NCBI GenBank assembly: GCA_040219575.1
Contig: JAVJSD010000063.1
Span: forward strand, 1 to 64,000
DNA: 64,000 nt
Direction of reading: 5' to 3'
Source of the DNA: JAVJSD01 sp040219575
GTDB lineage: Bacteria > Planctomycetota > Planctomycetia > Pirellulales > Pirellulaceae
Shown: positions 35,063 to 43,712 of the stretch, piece by piece
How positions within the stretch are numbered: the stretch's first letter is position 1
How the letters are laid out: each line of letters begins with the position of its first letter
The notes under the pieces: generated by a model
The model's input: the letters and a program-made list of their open reading frames with translations, nothing else
Told to the model about the DNA's origin: nothing
Databases searched by the model: none
Position numbers and translations under genes: made by a program

Positions 35063-36307
35063 ATGGCGAAATCTCTGGGAAGACGTTCCTTCTTGCGCGG
35101 CGCCGGGGTCTGCCTGGCCCTGCCGCTGTTGGACGCCATGCGGCCCGCCTTCGGCGCGGGTTCGCGGCCGGGGCCCGTGCCGCGGCGGATGGTGGCCATT
35201 CAGACCAACATGGGCATCCTGCCGCAGTTCTTCTTCCCGGAGGGCGCCGGCCGTGATTACAAGCTGAGTCCGTACCTGCAGCGGCTGGCTCCCTATCGCG
35301 ATCAGTTCACGGTTTTCTCGGGCGTCAGTCATCCCGGCGTGACCGGCGCCCACGCCGCCGAGAAGTGCTTCCTGACCGGCACGCCGCATCCGGAGCGGGG
35401 CGGCTTCCGCAACTGGATCTCGCTCGATCAATTCGCCGCCGAGGAGATCGGCAATCAAACGCGTTATCCCTCGCTGACGTTGGCCATGAGCGGCGAGAAC
35501 ACCGCCACGCTCAGCTACACCCGCAACGGCGCGCCGATTCCCGCCGAGCGCAGCCCGAGCAACCTGTACCAGCAGCTCTTCGTGCAGGGCGACGCCGCCG
35601 AGGTGGAGGCCAAGGTCGAAGCGCTGCGGCAAGGCCGCAGCATGCTCGACTTCGTGGGCGAGCAATCGAAACGGCTGCAGCGGAGGCTGTCGCCGTCCGA
35701 CCGGCAGCGGATGGATCAGTACTTCACCGCCGTGCGAAATCTCGAACAGCGGCTGCACACCTCGGAGGGCTGGGAGCACAAACCGAAACCGCAAGTCGAC
35801 GTGCAGCCGCCGGTCGACATCGAGGACAACCAGCAGTTCGTAGACAAGTCGCGGCTGATGTTCGACATGATCAAGCTCGCCATCGAGACCGACTCTTCGC
35901 GGTTGATCTCGCTGTTCATCGACACCACGGTGATTCACAACATCACGCACCACGGCAACCGGCCGGAGGTGCTCGACGAACTACGCGGCCACGAAGAGCG
36001 GCAATTCGACGCGCTGGCCGGGTTCCTCAAAGACCTCACCGAAACCAGCGAGCAGGGCGAGTCGTTGCTCGACCGCACGATGGTGCTGTACGGCACCTGC
36101 ATGGGGAGCGCCAACTCGCACTCGAACGTGAATCTGCCCACGCTGCTGGCCGGCGGCGGCTTCCGTCACGGCCGACACCTGGCGTTTGACAAGGACAACA
36201 ACTACCCGCTGACGAACCTGTACGTCTCGATGCTGCAGCGGCTGGGGCTGGAGACCGATTCGTTCTCGACGGCCACCGGCACGATGTCCGGCCTGGAGAT
36301 GGTCTGA
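35063..36307 (+). CDS. DUF1552 exported protein
   Basis: A 414-residue planctomycete protein with a twin-arginine-type leader (GRRSFLRGAGVCLALPLLDA). It has the family blocks RRMVAIQTNMGILPQFFFPE, HPGVTGAHAAEKCFLTG, RSMLDFVGEQ and the ending GLETDSFSTATGTMSGLE. The fold is related to the alkaline-phosphatase-like DUF1501 group, and the reaction is unknown. It has GAAAGGGAAG just before its ATG at 35063, and its stop codon overlaps the start of the DUF1592 gene (TGATG), so the pair is translationally coupled. Similar pairs encode exported, probably redox-linked, carbohydrate-degrading complexes; that is a general expectation. Confidence 0.9.
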   Translation: MAKSLGRRSFLRGAGVCLALPLLDAMRPAFGAGSRPGPVPRRMVAIQTNMGILPQFFFPEGAGRDYKLSPYLQRLAPYRDQFTVFSGVSHPGVTGAHAAEKCFLTGTPHPERGGFRNWISLDQFAAEEIGNQTRYPSLTLAMSGENTATLSYTRNGAPIPAERSPSNLYQQLFVQGDAAEVEAKVEALRQGRSMLDFVGEQSKRLQRRLSPSDRQRMDQYFTAVRNLEQRLHTSEGWEHKPKPQVDVQPPVDIEDNQQFVDKSRLMFDMIKLAIETDSSRLISLFIDTTVIHNITHHGNRPEVLDELRGHEERQFDALAGFLKDLTETSEQGESLLDRTMVLYGTCMGSANSHSNVNLPTLLAGGGFRHGRHLAFDKDNNYPLTNLYVSMLQRLGLETDSFSTATGTMSGLEMV

Positions 36308-38934
36308 TGCGGCGGAGCACAAAAGCGAGGTGGATCGCGACGTTGCTCGGATGCCTGCTGGCGGCGGGAACGAGTGCGGCTTCGGCCGACGAAGGCGCCG
36401 TGCGCGAGTTCTTCGCGTCGCATTGCCTCGACTGCCACAACGCCGATACGCAGGAGGGCGGCCTCGATCTGACTTCGCTGAAGCTGAATCTTTCCGACAC
36501 CGCGACCTTTTCCCGCTGGGTGCGGATTCACGACCGGCTGAAGTCGGGCGAAATGCCTCCCAAGACCGCCGCGCAGCCGAACGTCGTTGAACGCACGGCG
36601 ATGACCGATCGCCTGGCGGGCTCCCTCATCGAAGCCGAACGGGCGGCGCGCGACGCCGGTGGACGGACCGTCGTGCGCCGGCTGACGCGCGAGGAGTACG
36701 AGAACACGATTCGCGATCTGTTCGGCATGTCGGGCGTCGCGCTGGTCAACACGCTGCCGGCCGATGGTTCGGCGCACGGCTTCGACAACAACGCCGACGC
36801 GCTCGACATCTCGCACGTGAACATGGCCAAGTACATGGAGGCAGCCGACCATACGCTCGACCTGGCCATCGCCACGCAGTCGCAGCCGCCCACTTGCAAA
36901 ACACAAAGGGTTTCGATGGCCCGCCACGTCGGACACATCCTGGGCAACGGCGACGCGGTGCTGCTGCGCGACAAACAGCCCGATCCGGAGTATCCGCCCG
37001 CCGGCGAGCACAGCCACATCGACCAAGGCGCCCACGAACGGCTGGGGCTGTTCAACCGCGGCAGCAGCGTGGGCGTGTTCCGCCACGAAGGCGAGTCGTT
37101 CCACCCGTACTTCCTGGAGTTCGCCGCGCTGTACCCGGGCCGATATCGCGTTCGCGCCTCGTTCTGGAGTTTCCACTGGGACAAGGGGCGGGTGCTCCCC
37201 TCGCGGGGAGTTGAAGCGGCGCGGCTGTCGGTCGTGCAACTGCAACGCAACGGCCGCCACGGCGGCCATCCCAGTTATGTGCTCGGCTACTTCGATGCGC
37301 CTTCGATCGATTCGCAGGTGCACGAGGTGGAGGTCTGGCTGAACTACAAGGACGCCTTCGGCTTCAACGCCGCGTCACTGGCGCCGGTGGTCAATTACAG
37401 TCGCAAGGGCCGGGCGATGGCGTTCGTCGGTCCGGGCATCGCCTGCGATTGGCTCGACGTGGAAGGCCCATTGCACGATGTCTGGCCGCCGCCGGCACAT
37501 CGCGCCCTGTTCGGCGACTTGCCGATCGTCGAATTCAAGCGCGAGGAGCACCCGGGCGTCGCGCCTCCGCAGCGAACGTCGCTCAAGCAGGAGATCATCG
37601 CCGTCACGAATCGGCCCGATCCTACTAGCGGCGTTTGGACCGTGCACAGCGACCAACCGCTGCAGGACGCCGACCGCCTGCTGGCCGGCTTTCTGCCCCG
37701 TGCGTTTCGGCGTCCGGTGAGCGACGACGTACGGGCTCAGTACGTCGCGAAAGTCGCCGAGCGGCTGGAGGCGGGCGACTGCTTCGAACTGGCGATGCGG
37801 TGGGTTTATCGCGCGGCGCTCTGTTCGCCCGACTTCCTCTATCACGTCGAACCGGCCGAAAAGCTCGACGACTACGCGCTCGCCTCGCGGTTGTCGTACT
37901 TCTTCTGGAACTCGATGCCCGACGAGCGGCTGACGAAACTGGCGGCCTCGGGAAAACTTCGCGACGAGCAGATTCTCCACGATGAAGTCGAGCGAATGCT
38001 CCGCGACGACAAGTCGCAGCGTTTCGTCGACAACTTTCTCGGCCAATGGCTCAAGCTGCGGAAGATCGCCGCCAACGATCCCGATCGAAAACTGTATCCC
38101 GAGTTCAGCGCCTACCTGCAGGATTCGATGGTCGCCGAAACCCGGGCTTACTTCCGCGAACTGCTCGACGAAAACCTCGACGCCAGCCACCTGGTGCGCA
38201 GCGACTTCGCCATGCTGAACGAAAAGCTGGCCGCGCACTACGGCGTCGAAGGCGTGAGCGGGCCGCAGATACGACGTGTGGAACTGCCCAAGGGAAGCCC
38301 GCGGGGCGGATTCCTCACGCAGGCCTCGATCCTGAAGATCACCGCCAACGGCACCACGACCTCGCCGGTGCCGCGCGGCGCCTTCGTGATGGAGCATCTG
38401 CTGGGCGAGCCGCCTCCCCCGCCTCCACCGAACGTGGCGGCCATTGAGCCCGACGTCCGCGGCGCCTCGACCATCCGCGAACAGCTTGCCAAACATCGCT
38501 CCGACGCCGTCTGCGCCACGTGCCACGCCAAGATGGACCCGCCCGGATTCGCGCTGGAGTCGTTCGACGTGATCGGCGGCTTCCGCGAGCGCTACCGATC
38601 GATCGGCGAGGGCGACAAGCCCGAGCGAGGCAAGATCGATCCCTTCATTCCGCTCAGCTTCCGACTGGGGCCCGCCGTCGACGCTTCCGGCGAGTTGCCC
38701 GACGGGCGAAAGTTCGACGACATCCGCCAGTTCCAGGACCTGCTGGCGGCCGACACGCACGGGCTGCTAACGAACCTGGCCCGACAACTGGCGGTCTACT
38801 CCACCGGCCGCGCCATGACCTTCAGCGACCGCCAGCCGATCGAATCCCTGGTCTCCGCAACCGAGAAACAGGGCGGCGGGATCCGCACGCTGATTCACGA
38901 ACTTGTACAAAGCGAACTGTTCCACACCCGGTGA
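36307..38934 (+). CDS. DUF1592 multi-domain cytochrome-type protein
   Basis: An 875-residue exported protein. The signal peptide is at about 1-27. A haem-c-like motif, CLDCHN, lies at about residues 39-44. The following blocks are those of the DUF1587/DUF1595/DUF1592/DUF1588/DUF1585 set: RRLTREEYENTIRDLFG, ARAFRRPV-like AFRRPVSDDV, ALASRLSYFFWNSMPDE, and near the end a second haem-type CATCHAKMDPPGFALE. It would bind c-type haem and act outside the cytoplasm, in the paryphoplasm. It is coupled to the DUF1552 gene by a one-base overlap and is followed closely by the HMA-like gene. The substrate is unknown. Confidence 0.9.
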   Translation: MRRSTKARWIATLLGCLLAAGTSAASADEGAVREFFASHCLDCHNADTQEGGLDLTSLKLNLSDTATFSRWVRIHDRLKSGEMPPKTAAQPNVVERTAMTDRLAGSLIEAERAARDAGGRTVVRRLTREEYENTIRDLFGMSGVALVNTLPADGSAHGFDNNADALDISHVNMAKYMEAADHTLDLAIATQSQPPTCKTQRVSMARHVGHILGNGDAVLLRDKQPDPEYPPAGEHSHIDQGAHERLGLFNRGSSVGVFRHEGESFHPYFLEFAALYPGRYRVRASFWSFHWDKGRVLPSRGVEAARLSVVQLQRNGRHGGHPSYVLGYFDAPSIDSQVHEVEVWLNYKDAFGFNAASLAPVVNYSRKGRAMAFVGPGIACDWLDVEGPLHDVWPPPAHRALFGDLPIVEFKREEHPGVAPPQRTSLKQEIIAVTNRPDPTSGVWTVHSDQPLQDADRLLAGFLPRAFRRPVSDDVRAQYVAKVAERLEAGDCFELAMRWVYRAALCSPDFLYHVEPAEKLDDYALASRLSYFFWNSMPDERLTKLAASGKLRDEQILHDEVERMLRDDKSQRFVDNFLGQWLKLRKIAANDPDRKLYPEFSAYLQDSMVAETRAYFRELLDENLDASHLVRSDFAMLNEKLAAHYGVEGVSGPQIRRVELPKGSPRGGFLTQASILKITANGTTTSPVPRGAFVMEHLLGEPPPPPPPNVAAIEPDVRGASTIREQLAKHRSDAVCATCHAKMDPPGFALESFDVIGGFRERYRSIGEGDKPERGKIDPFIPLSFRLGPAVDASGELPDGRKFDDIRQFQDLLAADTHGLLTNLARQLAVYSTGRAMTFSDRQPIESLVSATEKQGGGIRTLIHELVQSELFHTR

Positions 38935-38939
38935 ATCGC

Positions 38940-39533
38940 ATGACACGAGGAATCAGAATTCGGATGAACGTCGCGATGCTCTTCGTAATCGGGGCCCTGA
39001 CGGCGTTTGGTGTCGCCGCCCAACCCGCCGACGCCGACGCCGAAAAGCCGGCCGGCGGCGAGTCGTTCACCTATCGCGTGACGGGCCTGTTTCAGCCCGA
39101 CCGGGCCGACGATCTGGCGGTGCTTGTCGGCGAGACGCCCGGCATTGAACTGGTGAGCGTCAATTACGACCGCTCCGAGGCGACGTTCCACTTCGACGTC
39201 GCGACAGTGTTCCCCGGCGCCAAGCCCGATCAGATTCTCGGTCGGCTGGAGAACGTCGTGCGAACCAATTCACGCGGCACGTTCGGCATCCTGCCGCGCT
39301 GCACGCTCTCCGAGGACGAAATCGAGAAGGTGGAGATCGCTGTGGTGGGGCTCGACTGCAAAGGATGCAGCCTGGGCGCGTACAACGCGGTGTATCGCAT
39401 CGACGGCGTCGAACGGGCCACCGCCAGCTTCAAAGTCGGTCTAGTCACCTGCTGGATCGACCCCACCAAGACGAACCGCGCCGCGTTGGAAGCGGAACTG
39501 GTCAAGAAACGCGTCCCACTGAAGCAACCGTGA
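38940..39533 (+). CDS. Exported HMA-like metal-binding protein
   Basis: A 197-residue protein. The signal peptide is at about 1-30 (basic start, then MLFVIGALTAFGVAAQ). Two ferredoxin-like modules follow. The first has no cysteines (about 42-110). The second has VVGLDCKGCSLGAYNAVYRI, the CxxC of heavy-metal-associated domains, then a strand ending VTCWIDP. Such proteins carry copper or another soft metal. The start is ATG at 38940, 5 bp after the DUF1592 stop; ATG at 38964 is an alternative. It completes a three-gene plus-strand operon and may supply metal or redox function to the cytochrome. Confidence 0.7.
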   Translation: MTRGIRIRMNVAMLFVIGALTAFGVAAQPADADAEKPAGGESFTYRVTGLFQPDRADDLAVLVGETPGIELVSVNYDRSEATFHFDVATVFPGAKPDQILGRLENVVRTNSRGTFGILPRCTLSEDEIEKVEIAVVGLDCKGCSLGAYNAVYRIDGVERATASFKVGLVTCWIDPTKTNRAALEAELVKKRVPLKQP

Positions 39534-39559
39534 ATCTCCGGGCGGCACGGGTGGCTTTC

Positions 39560-39730
39560 TCCCAGGGATGCCGCCGGAATACTGCTTGAATGACGAGTCC
39601 GCCGAACCAACAACTGCCTCGCCCACGGACACTGGTGGCAAGCCACCAGTGCCACCCGACGTGCAAGCCACCGGCGCCACCCGACGTGGAAAGCCGCCGG
39701 CGCCGCTCGAAGGGGCGCTTCTTTTGGGAC
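39560..39730. repeat. CCACCAGTGCCACCC palindrome cluster
   Basis: ACTGGTGGCAAGCCACCAGT (39631-39650) is a near-perfect hairpin. It is followed by repeated CAAGCCACCGGCGCCACCCG and AAAGCCGCCGGCGCC units, the last reaching just past the stop codon of the DUF1552 gene at 39732. Confidence 0.65.
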
Positions 39731-39731
39731 G

Positions 39732-41000
39732 TCAAGCGAATTCGAGGCCGGACATCGTGCTGCCGCCGGTGGAGAACGCGTCGGTCTCCAGACCGAGGTG
39801 CTGCAGGTACGAGACGAACAGATTGCACAGCGGCGGAGAGCGATCGGGCGTGAAGGCCAGGTGCTGTCCGTGGCGGAAGCGGCCGCCGGCGGCGATGATC
39901 GGCAGGTTCGTATTGTTGTGGCTCGAGGCGTTGCCGAGATTCGAGCCCATCACCACGGCCGTTTGATCGAGCAGCGTGTGCTCGCCTTCGCGAACCTCGT
40001 CGAGACGCTGGAGAAAGTCGGCCAAGAGCCGCATCTCCTCGCGCTCGATGATCGCCAGTTGCTCGATCTTCTCGGGGTCCTTGCCGTGGTGGCTGAGGTT
40101 GTGCCAGCCGTCGTCCACGCCGGACAGCGACACCACCTCGTTGCCGCCCGCGCCGCAAAACGTGATCAGCCGCGTTGAATCGGTCTGCAGGGCCAGGAAG
40201 ATCAGGTCGTACATCAGGCTCATACGGCCGGTGAAGTCGGCGCGGTCCTCGATGTCGGTGGGCGGCTGGCGGTCGACTTTCGGCTTGGGAAGCTTGGCCC
40301 ACTCCTCGGCCCGCACCAACCGTTGTTCGAGTTCACGGACGCTGGAAAAATACTGCTCGAGCGTCTGGTGATCTTCACGCCCAACGTTGCGGGCAACCTG
40401 TCTGGTCTGCTCGCGGACCAGGTCCATGATGCTCTGGCCGTCCTCGATGCGCCGCATCTGGGCCTGCTTCTCCTCTTCGGTCCCTTCCAGAAACAGCTGC
40501 GCGAACAGCCGCGAGGGGCGCGTCTCCGGCGGGATGCGGACGCCGCTGCGGGTGTAGGAGATGCCGGAATTATTGGCCGATAGCGCCAGCGACGACACCC
40601 GCGTCAGGTGGCCGATCCGCTCGGCGGCGTACTGGTCGACCGAGATCGTGTTGCGGAAACTGGGCTGTCCGGGATGCGCGGCGCCGGTGAGGAAGCTCTG
40701 TTCGGCCGCGTGTCCGCCGTCGACGTCCGGGTGCATTAGGCCCGATAACACGGTGAACTTGCTGCGCAGCTTCTGCAGCGGTTCGAGATACGGCGTGACA
40801 TCGTAATCGGCGCCGGCCTTCTGCGGGAACAGCAGCGGCGTGTGGATGCCCAGCGGGGCGCAGACGGCCAGCATCCGCCGTACGTCGGGCGTCTCCTCCG
40901 CGGCGCGCGAAACCGAAGCGAACTTCGGCGCCATCGCCTGCAAGAGCGGCAGCCCCATCGCGACACCCGCGCCTCGCAAAAACATTCGACGGTTGAGCAT
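39732..41000 (-). CDS. DUF1552 exported protein, second copy
   Basis: A 422-residue protein of the same family as 35063-36307, with leader NRRMFLRGAGVAMGLPLLQA and blocks GLMHPDVDGGHAAEQSFLTG, GISYTRSGVRIPPE and GLETDAFSTGGSTMSGLEFA. The two are clearly diverged and are not recent duplicates. The GGNEVVSLSGVDDGWHNLSH block differs in length from the first copy. It is preceded on the same strand by its DUF1592 partner, with a 170 bp gap that holds a REP hairpin. Confidence 0.9.
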   Translation of the reverse strand: MLNRRMFLRGAGVAMGLPLLQAMAPKFASVSRAAEETPDVRRMLAVCAPLGIHTPLLFPQKAGADYDVTPYLEPLQKLRSKFTVLSGLMHPDVDGGHAAEQSFLTGAAHPGQPSFRNTISVDQYAAERIGHLTRVSSLALSANNSGISYTRSGVRIPPETRPSRLFAQLFLEGTEEEKQAQMRRIEDGQSIMDLVREQTRQVARNVGREDHQTLEQYFSSVRELEQRLVRAEEWAKLPKPKVDRQPPTDIEDRADFTGRMSLMYDLIFLALQTDSTRLITFCGAGGNEVVSLSGVDDGWHNLSHHGKDPEKIEQLAIIEREEMRLLADFLQRLDEVREGEHTLLDQTAVVMGSNLGNASSHNNTNLPIIAAGGRFRHGQHLAFTPDRSPPLCNLFVSYLQHLGLETDAFSTGGSTMSGLEFA

Positions 41001-41139
41001 GGTTTATCCTGGAATTTGTAAGCCGGTATTACCCAAGGGTGGTTCCGGCAGGTGCGTCGTTTCGAGATAGCTTGTCTTCTGCGGTTGTTTGTTCGCGTAC
41101 CGTTGGGCGAATGCCGGAACTGCGCATGGCTTGTTTCGG

Positions 41140-41170
41140 CCCATGCTGTCTGGCAGGCAGGATGCCTGCC
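41140..41170. repeat. REP-like element, GGCAGGCAGGATGCCTGCC
   Basis: GGCAGGCAGGATGCCTGCCC (about 41152-41171), then TACGGGCGGG. A palindrome of the GTAGGGC family also seen at 57875-57922 and 60952-60984. It touches the stop codon of the DUF1592 gene. Confidence 0.6.
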
Positions 41171-43564
41171 CTACGGGCGGGAAAACAGTTCATTATCGAC
41201 CACGGCGTGGATCATCGAGCGCAGGCCGAGGTTCTTCTCCTTGGCGGCGGCGACGACCTCGTCGACCGCGGCGCGGTCGGCGGCGGTGATCGGTCGGCCG
41301 GTTCCGTAAACCAACAGCTTGGCGGCGATCGCCCGGGCGACCTGTTCGCGTTCCTCCATCAGCAGTTTGCGGAACTCGCGGAAGTCGGCGAACGAACGGC
41401 CGTCGGCGGTCTGTCCGTCGCACTCGACCGGCAGGCCGAGCCGATAGTTCACGTTCCGCACACGCTCGCCTTCGCCGAGAGAGCGATAGCGATCGCGCTG
41501 GCCGCCGATCACATCGAACGTCTCCAGGGCGAAACCGGGAGCGTCGATCCGCACATGACAGCGGGCGCAGGATTCAATCGCGCGGTGCTTGTCGAGTTGC
41601 TCGCGGATGGTCACCGCGCCGCGAATGTCAGGCTCGACGGCGGGAACTCCCGGCGGCGGAGGCGGCGCGGGCTGCCCCAACAACTTGTCGAGCACCCATA
41701 CACCCCGCAACACCGGCGAGGTGCTGGTGCCGTTGGCGGTCACCTTCAGCACGCTGGCCTGGGCGAGCACGCCGCCGCGGAGGCTGTCTTCGGGCAGCGG
41801 CACAACGCGGAAGTTTTCGTGGCCCTTCACGCCGTCGATGCCGTAATGTTTCGCCAGTCGCTCGTTGAGGACCGCGAAGTCGGAGTCGATGAAATTCACC
41901 ACGCTGAGGTCGTTTTCGAGCAGATGGCGAAAGAAGCCCCGCGTCTCGCCCAGCATCGACTCCTGCAGCAGTTCGTCGAACTCCGGATAGAGTTTCGCAT
42001 CGGGCGTCGTGAACTCGATCTCCCGCAAGTCGAGCCACTGCCCGGTGAAGTTCTCAATAAACCGCTCAATGCGCGGGTCGCCGAGCATCCGCTCGACCTG
42101 GGCGTGCAGGACCTGTGGATCGCGCAGCTTGCCTTCCGCGGCGAGCTGCATCAATTCCTCGTCGGGCATCGTGCTCCACAGGAAGTACGATAGTCGCGAG
42201 GCAAGCGTGTAGTCGTCGACTTCGCCGTCGCGGTTGAGCAGCAAGAACTGCGGTGAGCAAAGCACGGCCGTCACCCCGGCGCGAACGGCTTGCTCGAACG
42301 TGCGGCCGGCGTCGAGACGGGCGAGCGTGAGTTGCACGTACGGCTCGATCACCGAATCATCGACCGGGCGGCGAAACGCGCGGGGGACGAACTCGCGGAT
42401 GATCCGCTCGGCGTCTTCGCGCGGCTTTTCGGACTGAACCACGTGCAGCTTCACTCCGCGGCGATGACGCATGTAGATCGGGCGATCCTCGGCCATGGTG
42501 ATCTGTTCGTCGTCGCCGAACAGTCGCTTTTGCGCCTGCGAGGGGAAGTCCTGGTCGAGCGGGCCATACGTCTCCGCCCACACCACGCCGACGCCCGGGC
42601 GCGGTTCATCCTTGTGGATGTAGGTGATGTGCTGCGGATAGATCCAGGGCACGATGTGCATCGCATGGCCTTCGTTCACCCGCGTGGTGAATTCGATGAT
42701 CCGCGGATTCTGCGGCGTGCCGGTGACGTCGTACATGCCCATGAAGCGTCGCTTGCCGGGGCCGAACAGCGGGCCGACGTAGACGGCGACAACCAGCGTG
42801 CGTTCGCTCGGCTGGTGCGGCCAGACGGCGATGCGGCAGCGATAGACGCCGCCCTCGATCGGGTGCGCCGCGTCGAGCCGCACCGGCGGCCAGCCCGGCG
42901 TGAACTTCACGAACGAATCGGCCACCTCGATCGTCCCGCCCTTCTTCTTGGCGACGGAGTCGATGTTCTCCTTGCTCTCCATCATCACGGCCCGGCGCGC
43001 CTCGGGCGGAAGCGGTTCGATCCGCCGGATGACGCCGTCGAAGGCGACGTCGGCCGCTTCGAGATACCGCTCCATCAGGATCGACGAGATGCTCAGCCCA
43101 TCGGCCACGTTGTCGAAGCCCTGCACGCTGCCGTCTTCCGGCAGCAGATCCGCCAATGGCGTGTCGATGCCGAGCAGGTCGTGGATCGTGTGTTCGTACT
43201 CGGTGCGGTTGAGCCGTCGCAGCGCGAGCGGGGGTTCGGCGCCGCGGGCCATCATCTCGCCGATCAACCGCACCACGCCAGCGATCTGCTGGGCGTCGGG
43301 CCGCGGTTGGCTCTTGGGGGGCATGTCGCCGACTTCGATCACCTCGGCGATGCGGGCCCAGGTTTCGCTGGCGTCGTCATCCGCACTCGGCGCGGCGAGC
43401 GCGTCGAATCGCAGGTCGCCCTTGGGCTTCTCTCCGCCGTGGCACTTGACGCAGTGCTGACGCAGGAACGCGTGCACGGTGGAATCGATGTCGGCGGCGC
43501 TCACGGCGTCGACAAGCAATGCGAAAGCCGCGCACAGGATGAAGATCCAACGATGTCTGACCAT
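41171..43564 (-). CDS. DUF1592 multi-domain cytochrome-type protein, second copy
   Basis: A 797-residue homologue of 36307-38934. The signal peptide is at about 1-23, and CVKCHGGEKPKGDLR gives the CxxCH haem site (35-39). Further blocks are RRLNRTEYEHTIHDLLG, AFRRPVDDSVIEPY, LASRLSYFLWSTMPDEELM, and near the end CARCHVRIDAPGFALE with the second CxxCH. Order and domain content agree with the first copy, but it is shorter in the middle domain. It is upstream of its DUF1552 partner, so gene order in this set is reversed relative to the plus-strand set. Confidence 0.9.
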   Translation of the reverse strand: MVRHRWIFILCAAFALLVDAVSAADIDSTVHAFLRQHCVKCHGGEKPKGDLRFDALAAPSADDDASETWARIAEVIEVGDMPPKSQPRPDAQQIAGVVRLIGEMMARGAEPPLALRRLNRTEYEHTIHDLLGIDTPLADLLPEDGSVQGFDNVADGLSISSILMERYLEAADVAFDGVIRRIEPLPPEARRAVMMESKENIDSVAKKKGGTIEVADSFVKFTPGWPPVRLDAAHPIEGGVYRCRIAVWPHQPSERTLVVAVYVGPLFGPGKRRFMGMYDVTGTPQNPRIIEFTTRVNEGHAMHIVPWIYPQHITYIHKDEPRPGVGVVWAETYGPLDQDFPSQAQKRLFGDDEQITMAEDRPIYMRHRRGVKLHVVQSEKPREDAERIIREFVPRAFRRPVDDSVIEPYVQLTLARLDAGRTFEQAVRAGVTAVLCSPQFLLLNRDGEVDDYTLASRLSYFLWSTMPDEELMQLAAEGKLRDPQVLHAQVERMLGDPRIERFIENFTGQWLDLREIEFTTPDAKLYPEFDELLQESMLGETRGFFRHLLENDLSVVNFIDSDFAVLNERLAKHYGIDGVKGHENFRVVPLPEDSLRGGVLAQASVLKVTANGTSTSPVLRGVWVLDKLLGQPAPPPPPGVPAVEPDIRGAVTIREQLDKHRAIESCARCHVRIDAPGFALETFDVIGGQRDRYRSLGEGERVRNVNYRLGLPVECDGQTADGRSFADFREFRKLLMEEREQVARAIAAKLLVYGTGRPITAADRAAVDEVVAAAKEKNLGLRSMIHAVVDNELFSRP

Positions 43565-43584
43565 GATTCAGTTGCATCCAACTT

Positions 43585-43690
43585 GTTGAACGGCAAGCCG
43601 CGGGCGTCGGCGGGATCGTTCGTCGAACGCGTCCGGCTAATGGAGCACCCTGCGTTCGCAATCGCCTTCGGCTCGCCGCTAAACGATCTT
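43585..43690. repeat. REP-like element, GTTTAACGGC family
   Basis: TTGTTGAACGGCAAGCCGCG (from 43583) pairs imperfectly with TTCGGCTCGCCGCTAAACGA (43665-43684). A member of the family at 34631-34903, in the gap between the two minus-strand operons. Confidence 0.65.
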
Positions 43691-43712
43691 GTTACGACGT
43701 TTCGGTTTTTAC

